From: Bacteroidia bacterium
GTDB taxonomy: Bacteria; Bacteroidota; Bacteroidia; Bacteroidales; GCA-2748055
Length of the DNA: 11,558 nt
Assembly (NCBI GenBank): GCA_030596245.1
Contig: JAUVKN010000106.1
Span: 1-11,558 of the forward strand
Direction: 5' to 3'
Shown here one piece after another: positions 6,847-11,558 of this stretch (position 1 is its first letter; each line of letters begins with the position of its first letter). The notes under the pieces were generated by a model that saw only the letters and a program-made list of their open reading frames with translations, did not search any database and was not told the origin of the DNA. A program made the position numbers and the translations under genes.

Positions 6847-8279
6847 TGCGCATATTTGGGATCGTTTGTTGGTTGTTTTTGTGGGGATGTGGATCTCTTT
6901 TGGGTCAGTCGGTCTCCGTCCATAGCCAAAATTTCGAATACAGCGGAAAGTCCATTCAAATCACCATGGACCGAAATCCATTCATCTCCATCCCCCGGTA
7001 TGTCGTAACTGTGAAATGCAGCAATGAAGGCAATTTTGAGTATACCTTTGATGTGGAAACCGAAAGGGTGATCCATTTTGAAACCGGGGTGTACAGGGCC
7101 TACCTCTATGTTGAACCTGGATACCACTATGAGGTGGATCTGCCTGTGTACAGGGAGAAATCATTTGCCGAGAGTATCTCTCCGTTTTATCATCCCATTG
7201 ATGTTCCCCTCAGAGTCCTTTCCCGTTCTTCCCTGACTACCCATCTGGCGGAGGACCCAACCAGGGATATAAACCATTTGATAGCCCAATTTGATTCTGC
7301 CTTTCACAGTGCAAATGATGATGTGATCATGAACAGAAGATTGGGGAAAAAGAGTGATATGGATTCTGTTGTCCGAATCATTGAAGAGCCATTTTGCGGT
7401 GACTCTTCCCTCTTTTTTGAAAACTACAGGAGATACAAATATGGGGTATTGAAACTGAATGAGGGAATAACCGGACTTGAGAGCATTAGTCGGAATTACC
7501 TGGGCCCAATAGTAATGGAATCACATCCCGGTTTTTTGGAATTGTTCAATGCCATGTTCAAAGACTTCCTGTTTTACTACTCCAGGACGCCCGATGGAAA
7601 GGGGCTTATTAACCACATCAACCGCACCCATAATCTTGACAGTGTAAGGTATATCATCAGACAACACCCGGCGGTCTGGAATGACACGCTCACCGATATG
7701 GTACTCCTTCAGGAGCTGTCAAGGCTCTTCTATACGGGTGAATTCCACAAGAAGGCCATCCTGATCCTTTTGGATTCCATGGAGGTGAATCCGGTATCTC
7801 CGGATTATGCCATCTTTACTTCCCAGGTAAAAGAGAGACTCTCCAGCCTGATGATAGGTCATCCTCCCCCTCCATTCGCACTACCGGACCTGGAAGGGAA
7901 CCTTTGTACTCCAGGTGACTTTACAGGTAAATATATTTACCTCATGTTTTGTACCCCTGAACATTACGGCTGCATGATGGAGTATCCTTTTCTTCAATCC
8001 TTCCACTTAAAACACGCTGCATATCTGGAGGTGGTGACGGTGATGGTGACCGAAGAGAAGTCACAAATAAAGGATTTTATGCTCCGTAACGGATATGGCT
8101 GGAAGACATTCTTTTATGAGGATCAACCGGGTATCCTGTCGGATTTTTTTGTGAAAGCTTTCCCCACGGCTTACCTCATTGGTCCGGACGGAAATCTGGT
8201 CCTTTCCCCTTCATCCCTTCCTTCGGATGGTTTCGAGCAGCAACTGTTTCGAATCATGCGTTCCAGGGGCGAAATCTGA
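6846..8279 (+). CDS. Secreted TlpA-like thioredoxin-fold protein with altered active site
   Basis: 477-residue protein with an N-terminal hydrophobic export signal (about 1-20, MRIFGIVCWLFLWGCGSLLG). C15 in LWGC is a weak lipobox, so it may be a lipoprotein or a soluble periplasmic protein. Residues about 25-330 are a poorly conserved beta-then-helical region, as in the long N-terminal parts of Bacteroidota TlpA-like proteins. The last ~140 residues form a thioredoxin/AhpC-TSA-type domain: PPPFALPDLEGNL, the core strand KYIYLMF, an active-site segment CTPEHYGCMMEYP (369-381), and the cis-proline motif FPTAYLIGPDG (P440). Where TlpA/ResA proteins have C-x-x-C, this one has H373-Y-G-C376, with an extra C369 in place of the usual tryptophan. 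Standard disulfide reductase chemistry is therefore doubtful; C369 and C376 may form the disulfide instead. Its ATG overlaps the coaD stop. Confidence 0.82.
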   Translation: MRIFGIVCWLFLWGCGSLLGQSVSVHSQNFEYSGKSIQITMDRNPFISIPRYVVTVKCSNEGNFEYTFDVETERVIHFETGVYRAYLYVEPGYHYEVDLPVYREKSFAESISPFYHPIDVPLRVLSRSSLTTHLAEDPTRDINHLIAQFDSAFHSANDDVIMNRRLGKKSDMDSVVRIIEEPFCGDSSLFFENYRRYKYGVLKLNEGITGLESISRNYLGPIVMESHPGFLELFNAMFKDFLFYYSRTPDGKGLINHINRTHNLDSVRYIIRQHPAVWNDTLTDMVLLQELSRLFYTGEFHKKAILILLDSMEVNPVSPDYAIFTSQVKERLSSLMIGHPPPPFALPDLEGNLCTPGDFTGKYIYLMFCTPEHYGCMMEYPFLQSFHLKHAAYLEVVTVMVTEEKSQIKDFMLRNGYGWKTFFYEDQPGILSDFFVKAFPTAYLIGPDGNLVLSPSSLPSDGFEQQLFRIMRSRGEI

Positions 8280-8282
8280 TCA
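8277..8282. other. Shared stop hexamer TGATCA between convergent genes
   Basis: The palindrome TGATCA supplies the TGA stop of the TlpA-like gene on the + strand (8277-8279) and, read on the other strand, the TGA stop of the NUDIX gene (8282-8280). There is no intergenic base between the convergent genes, so any terminator must lie inside the opposing coding sequence. Confidence 0.9.
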
Positions 8283-8894
8283 GAGTAATTCCCTGATGCC
8301 AAGCACGTCCAAAATACTCCCATAGCTGTTTTTCCTGAGAAAATCAGCTTCTCCCGGTTTCACCCACCTATGATTTGTGATACCCTCATCTGTCTGTAGG
8401 AGCGGTTCCTTATTACCGGGATAATACATTTCGAACCATTGTGTCTTTTTAAGCACCTTTCGATCCGACATCTGGTAGGTATGGTAGGTTGATATAATGG
8501 GCTGAACAGTCACCAATTGCTTCAATCCGGTCTCCTCCTCCACCTCCCTGAGGGCTGCCGCTTCAAAATCTTCCCCCTCTTTCAACTTTCCCTTGGGCAG
8601 ATCCCATACTCCGTTGCGTTTAATGGTCAGGAAATCTCCTTTCCGGTTAAACACCACCCCCCCTCCAGCCTCGATGAGGGTGAAACAGGCCCGGAACTCC
8701 TTCTGCAGCAGAGGGAGGTCCTCGTGTATGAGATAGAGCTCCCGGATCTGATCAGAGGAGAAGAAGTTCACCACAGTTTCATGCAGCTCCCGGCTATTTT
8801 CAAACCTGTAAAACAGGCCCTTCTCCTTCTTATTAAACCTGGCAAGATCATCACCAAAATATACTACTCTATCGTTGAAATATACTTTATACAT
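8280..8894 (-). CDS. NUDIX hydrolase with an N-terminal extension
   Basis: 204-residue NUDIX-family hydrolase, a cytosolic enzyme class that cleaves nucleoside diphosphates linked to another group. The full Nudix box GX5EX7REUXEEXGU is present at residues 102-124 (GKLKEGE...REVEEETGL) with E117, E120 and E121 available for metal binding. It is preceded by IEAGGGVVFNRKGDFL and VWDLPKGKL, as is usual. Residues 1-70 (MYKVYFNDRVVYFG...) form an extra N-terminal segment not part of the core fold; I recognise no domain in it. The substrate cannot be told from the sequence; nucleotide sugars, ADP-ribose or oxidised nucleotides are all possible. No clear Shine-Dalgarno lies before the ATG. The gene is GC-rich like the left part of the window, and the composition drops right after its start, marking the edge of the AT-rich region. 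Confidence 0.92.
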   Translation of the reverse strand: MYKVYFNDRVVYFGDDLARFNKKEKGLFYRFENSRELHETVVNFFSSDQIRELYLIHEDLPLLQKEFRACFTLIEAGGGVVFNRKGDFLTIKRNGVWDLPKGKLKEGEDFEAAALREVEEETGLKQLVTVQPIISTYHTYQMSDRKVLKKTQWFEMYYPGNKEPLLQTDEGITNHRWVKPGEADFLRKNSYGSILDVLGIRELL

Positions 8895-8923
8895 AAATAC
8901 AGATAGTTAAAAGGTCCATCGAT

Positions 8924-9694
8924 TTACATGTTCATTTTATCTTTAAGCATCATTAGCTTTTCGTTAATCTCTTTTTGTAAGGTCGAAAATTTAGTTCTTG
9001 CCTCTCCTTTTGATTTTGCCATTAAATATTCAATTCGTTGGGTTATTAAATCAAAGTTTTCCAATATAGTTAATGCAATCTCCTGACCTTCACTAATATA
9101 TTCTTTAGTGGCTTTAATTGAAGTAGTTTTAGAATATTTTGTAGGGTGTATTAGCCCTTTCATTAAAACATATTTAATCCGTTTACCCTTTGCCTGATAA
9201 TAGAGATTAATAAATGTCTCAACACCAAATCTTATTTCTCTGATATCATCAAGAATTGGTAAAATGTCAGTTTTCAATAATGCTCTTTCTCCAGTTAAGG
9301 ATTTAAATGGGTTGACTCGATAATCTATAAACGTTTCAGATGGTTGTCCCAATACCATATCTGCACTATTATCAACTATGGGTTGTAATATGTTCTCAAA
9401 ATGTTCTTTGGCTATATTTGATAAATCAGCATCATAGAATAAAATAATTTCATTCGCTGATATTTCTACACCATGTGCCATTGCCCATGATTTACCTCTA
9501 TTAGGGAGTAATTTCTCATACCGAAAAGTGTATTTTTTCTGTAATTCAGCCAGAATACTTTCTGTATGATCAGTTGAGCCGTCATCTATTACTATTACCT
9601 CAGCTTCTTTATTGTGTTTACAACAAGAGGTAACTACTTCCGAAATAGTTTGCTCTTCGTTAAAAGTGCAAATTATTATACTTACGCTTTTCAT
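8924..9694 (-). CDS. Family 2 glycosyltransferase
   Basis: 256-residue GT-A-fold glycosyltransferase of family 2. The nucleotide-sugar binding half shows VSIIICTFNEEQTISEVV at the start, VIVIDDGSTDHT (33-44), the NRGKSWAMAHG segment (65-75) and the metal-binding DAD at 88-90 in FYDADLS. The second half has SLTGERALLKTDILP (132-146) and RFGVETFINLYYQAKG (155-170), which recall dolichyl-phosphate-mannose synthase and glucosyl-3-phosphoglycerate synthase-like enzymes. There are no membrane segments, so it is probably cytosolic or peripheral. The C-terminal ~50 residues are charged and helical, possibly coiled coil. Donor and acceptor are not determinable. The gene is very AT-rich (a counted line gave 27% G+C) and lies in a minus-strand group with a stress protein and a patatin. 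A broken copy of part of this gene lies at 10687-10805. Confidence 0.9.
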   Translation of the reverse strand: MKSVSIIICTFNEEQTISEVVTSCCKHNKEAEVIVIDDGSTDHTESILAELQKKYTFRYEKLLPNRGKSWAMAHGVEISANEIILFYDADLSNIAKEHFENILQPIVDNSADMVLGQPSETFIDYRVNPFKSLTGERALLKTDILPILDDIREIRFGVETFINLYYQAKGKRIKYVLMKGLIHPTKYSKTTSIKATKEYISEGQEIALTILENFDLITQRIEYLMAKSKGEARTKFSTLQKEINEKLMMLKDKMNM

Positions 9695-9747
9695 ATTAGT
9701 TTAATCTATTATTTCTTTAGCTTTCTGCAGTCAGTATCAGAAACGAC

Positions 9748-10668
9748 CTATAGCAATATTTTCCCAAATGCCTTCACTGTAAACACAGGGCATGGCGCCA
9801 TACGGACAACCTTTTCGGTAACGCTACCGATAAGCAGATGTGCAATACCCGTTAGTCCGTGAGTTGAAATGACGATTAGGTCAGTATCATGACTTGCTGC
9901 AAATTTTACAATATCTCTTGCGGCATGACCTTCGATAACATGGATATCTGCTGTTACTTTTGGTCCTTTTGATTCATCCAGCATTCGTTCCATTGCTTCT
10001 TTTGATTTTTCCTTGATATCTGGTATTAAATCAAACTTAGGTACAGTGCCGGACAGGTAAAAAGAGGGTTGAACAATTTCTTCAACAATGTGTAAAACCT
10101 GTAACCGTGCCTTATAAGATACAGCAAGTTCTGTTGCGTATTTAAGCGCCTTTAGAGAATAGTCGGAAAAATCTACAGGCACTAAAATACGATCAATTGT
10201 TTCTATGAATAGATGTTCCTTCTGCTCACGAATGGTAAATACTGGGCATGGCGCTAAACGCACCACTTCTTCTGCGATACTGCCAAGTAGTAGATGTCCT
10301 AATCCCCGCCGTCCATGTGTGCCCATTACGATGATATCTATATCTTTTTCACTGACATATTCTAAGATTGCCGGGGCGGCTGAAATACAGCGACGTTGCA
10401 ATTGCTTAATTACTAAATCATCGACCTTATACTCTTTAAGATCAGTGTTCATCTGATTTTTTGCAGTTTCTTCCATCCATGTACGATTTTCCTTCATTTT
10501 TGTGAAATCATACGCTACATTAAAAGAATCATTTTCATGAAGTACTATAGCGTGGAACATGTGTAAATTGGCATGGTACTTTCTTGTTAAATAAAGTGCA
10601 TGTGCCAATGCTTGATTGGCGCAGTGTGAAAAATCTGTCGGGAATAAAATATTTTTTATTTGCATCAT
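9748..10668 (-). CDS. Tandem-domain universal stress protein (UspA family)
   Basis: 306-residue cytosolic protein made of two consecutive Usp domains, about 1-148 and 156-300. Each opens with a matching strand (IKNILFPTDFSHCANQAL at 4-21, then DRILVPVDFSDYSLKALKYA at 159-178). Each closes with the ATP-binding loop: G116-T-H-G119-x9-G129-S130 in the first and S268-T-H-G271-x9-G281-S282 in the second, both followed by a V-V-R-x-A-P-C-P-V-F-T strand. Both loops look able to bind ATP, though the first glycine of the second is serine. Such proteins respond to starvation, oxygen or redox stress, but their exact role is often unknown. Two ATGs stand at the start; the first is favoured by the AAGGAAGG ribosome site. 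Its G+C content (38-52% in counted lines) is higher than that of the genes on either side. Confidence 0.95.
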   Translation of the reverse strand: MMQIKNILFPTDFSHCANQALAHALYLTRKYHANLHMFHAIVLHENDSFNVAYDFTKMKENRTWMEETAKNQMNTDLKEYKVDDLVIKQLQRRCISAAPAILEYVSEKDIDIIVMGTHGRRGLGHLLLGSIAEEVVRLAPCPVFTIREQKEHLFIETIDRILVPVDFSDYSLKALKYATELAVSYKARLQVLHIVEEIVQPSFYLSGTVPKFDLIPDIKEKSKEAMERMLDESKGPKVTADIHVIEGHAARDIVKFAASHDTDLIVISTHGLTGIAHLLIGSVTEKVVRMAPCPVFTVKAFGKILL

Positions 10669-10675
10669 GGTTTAA

Positions 10676-10683
10676 CCTTCCTT
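10676..10683 (-). promoter_or_regulatory. Ribosome binding site of the universal stress protein gene
   Basis: On the minus strand AAGGAAGG ends seven bases before the first ATG (10668-10666). It favours that ATG over the adjacent second one, although the second remains within reach. It lies just outside the region that resembles the glycosyltransferase gene. Confidence 0.6.
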
Positions 10684-10686
10684 TCT

Positions 10687-10805
10687 ATTTAAACATTATT
10701 ATCCTATCGATAATTTCTTTCTGTATGGTCGAAAATTTTTAGTTCCTGATCTGCACTATTATTAAATATTGGCTGTAATATATTCTCAAAATGTTCTCTT
10801 GTTAT
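10687..10805 (-). pseudogene. Internally deleted remnant of a second glycosyltransferase gene copy
   Basis: Two blocks match the intact glycosyltransferase gene in the same orientation. Bases 10749-10805 align without gaps to 9359-9415; 43 of the 50 bases in 10751-10800 are identical. On the minus strand this encodes EHFENILQPIFNNSAD, against EHFENILQPIVDNSAD (residues 97-112) of the intact protein. Bases 10707-10748 align to 8961-9000 (about 35 of 40, with a 2-base insertion at the T-run 10737-10740), and weaker similarity runs on to about 10687. The 358 bases between these blocks in the intact gene (9001-9358) are missing, and so is everything upstream of about codon 93. The 2-base insertion also shifts the frame, which ends at a TAA. 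It therefore cannot encode a working enzyme. Confidence 0.85.
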
Positions 10806-11558
10806 ACTCTTCAAGGCTATTAATAGCTGCAAGCCGGCCTATTTCAACTAATTCCTCAGCTTTATAAAAATCGAAAGTTCCACACGAATTACGGGAAACT
10901 TTTATTAAAATGTCAGGAGAATGTTTTTCCATCAACATTTGAGCTAATTGATATGTTGCTAAACTTATTGTTTTGTTCATAATGTCAAAATAGCCTAGTT
11001 TCTCATTCTTACTTTTTGACTTGCTTTTATTTATATGATTATAGAATTTTTTTATTTTTTTAAGATATACTGATTGCTTTTTTTCCTTTTCTTTTTTCGA
11101 AATAGATGGTCTGTCTACGGGTATATCAGCGTTTACATAAACTACGATTAAAACATCATCTTTAGTTCTTTTTACATGATTAACAGGAACATTATTCATA
11201 ACGCCTCCATCTACAAGTATTGAATTTTCTGATACTACTGGTGTAAATACAGTTGGGATTGCTACTGATGCTCTCACTGCATCGAATATACTTCCTTTTG
11301 TAAAAACCACCTCTTTGTTATTTATGATATCTGCTGCTGTGGCAGCATAATGAATATCCAATTCTTCAATATTTATATCAGGAATAAATTTCCTCATTTT
11401 TTTAAATACCCTGTCCCCTTTAACCAATCCTTGTGAACTAAATGTGAAATCAATAAGCTTAAAGACATCTAATCTATCCAGTGTATAAATCCAATTTTTA
11501 TACTCTTGCATTTTACCAACAGCATAAACAGCACCTACCAGGGAGCCCATTGAGGTTC
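10786..11558 (-). CDS. Patatin-like phospholipase, N-terminus outside window
   Basis: Partial minus-strand gene running off the right edge; the visible 256 residues end at a TGA (10788-10786). Reading in from the edge gives TSMGSLVGAVYAVG, the nucleophile elbow of the patatin G-x-S-x-G motif with the serine codon at 11553-11551. The first glycine codon is cut by the window edge. The catalytic partner is the aspartate of VDGGVMNNVPV, about 114 residues later. ASVAIPTVFTPV lies between them, as in RssA/NTE-type bacterial patatins. The elbow normally sits about 40 residues from the start, so little is missing. The internal ATG at 11550 lies after the serine and is not the true start. Patatins hydrolyse acyl esters of phospholipids. 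A lysine-rich segment (KKEKEKKQ, then KSKSKSK) could contact membranes. The last codons (NKRTF) fall inside the glycosyltransferase-like remnant, so the native C-terminus may have been altered. Confidence 0.88.
   Translation of the reverse strand, partial: TSMGSLVGAVYAVGKMQEYKNWIYTLDRLDVFKLIDFTFSSQGLVKGDRVFKKMRKFIPDINIEELDIHYAATAADIINNKEVVFTKGSIFDAVRASVAIPTVFTPVVSENSILVDGGVMNNVPVNHVKRTKDDVLIVVYVNADIPVDRPSISKKEKEKKQSVYLKKIKKFYNHINKSKSKSKNEKLGYFDIMNKTISLATYQLAQMLMEKHSPDILIKVSRNSCGTFDFYKAEELVEIGRLAAINSLEEYNKRTF

Noticed and set aside
8517..8906. 129-codon + strand open frame opposite the NUDIX gene
   Set aside because: The minus strand carries an intact Nudix box here; the + frame shows no domain and is a shadow.
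9781..10330. Similar stretches within the stress protein gene considered as a DNA repeat or CRISPR-like element
   Set aside because: The similarity reflects the two homologous Usp domains (THG-x9-GS loop and APCPVFT strand), not an independent repeat element. No evenly spaced short repeats are present.
8924..11558. Glycosyltransferase, stress protein and patatin genes read as a new defence system
   Set aside because: Patatins do occur in some anti-phage systems, but no cyclase, nuclease, sensor or other partner is visible, and the stress protein and glycosyltransferase give no support.

Overview
The window looks like a chromosomal segment of a member of the Bacteroidota, probably Bacteroidales/Marinilabiliales-like. 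This is inferred from gene style only. The clues are a fragment of a type IX secretion (T9SS) C-terminal sorting domain, a LytTR response regulator, a secreted TlpA-like thioredoxin-fold protein, one TAnnTTTG-type -7 box, and mostly weak Shine-Dalgarno sequences. No taxonomic marker gene is present.

Layout, left to right. Bases 1-156 are the 3' end of an unrecognised + strand gene. A 324-bp non-coding gap (157-480) holds inverted repeats, a sigma-54-like promoter candidate and a strong ribosome binding site in front of lon (481-2925, +), a complete ATP-dependent protease. Convergent to lon on the minus strand are an orphan 56-codon T9SS sorting-domain fragment (2922-3092) and a complete LytTR response regulator (3238-3990). 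The regulator is divergent from a + strand run: a cation-chloride cotransporter homologue (4122-6350), coaD (6376-6846) and a secreted TlpA-like protein (6846-8279, overlapping coaD by one base). A NUDIX hydrolase on the minus strand (8280-8894) ends exactly where the TlpA-like gene ends.

From about 8.9 kb to the right edge the DNA changes character. All genes are on the minus strand, and the glycosyltransferase and patatin genes are very AT-rich: single 60-base lines counted by hand give 18-30% G+C, against 43-58% in the lines counted to the left. The order is family-2 glycosyltransferase (8924-9694), tandem-domain universal stress protein (9748-10668), a short degenerate second copy of part of the glycosyltransferase (10687-10805), and a patatin-like phospholipase cut by the window edge (10786-11558). 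The universal stress protein gene is richer in G+C than its two neighbours and sits between the glycosyltransferase gene and its broken copy. This suggests a rearranged, probably acquired, region.

Functionally the left part is mostly housekeeping (proteolysis, coenzyme A synthesis, nucleotide clean-up) plus ion transport with an adjacent regulator. The right part is accessory (sugar transfer, stress, lipid hydrolysis). I see no CRISPR array, tRNA, rRNA, transposase or phage gene. The points most worth a second look are the internally deleted glycosyltransferase copy, the orphan sorting domain, the TlpA-like protein whose first active-site cysteine is replaced by histidine, and the regulator/cotransporter divergent pair with a symmetric 9-bp repeat between them. 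I did not find convincing evidence of a wholly new multi-gene system.
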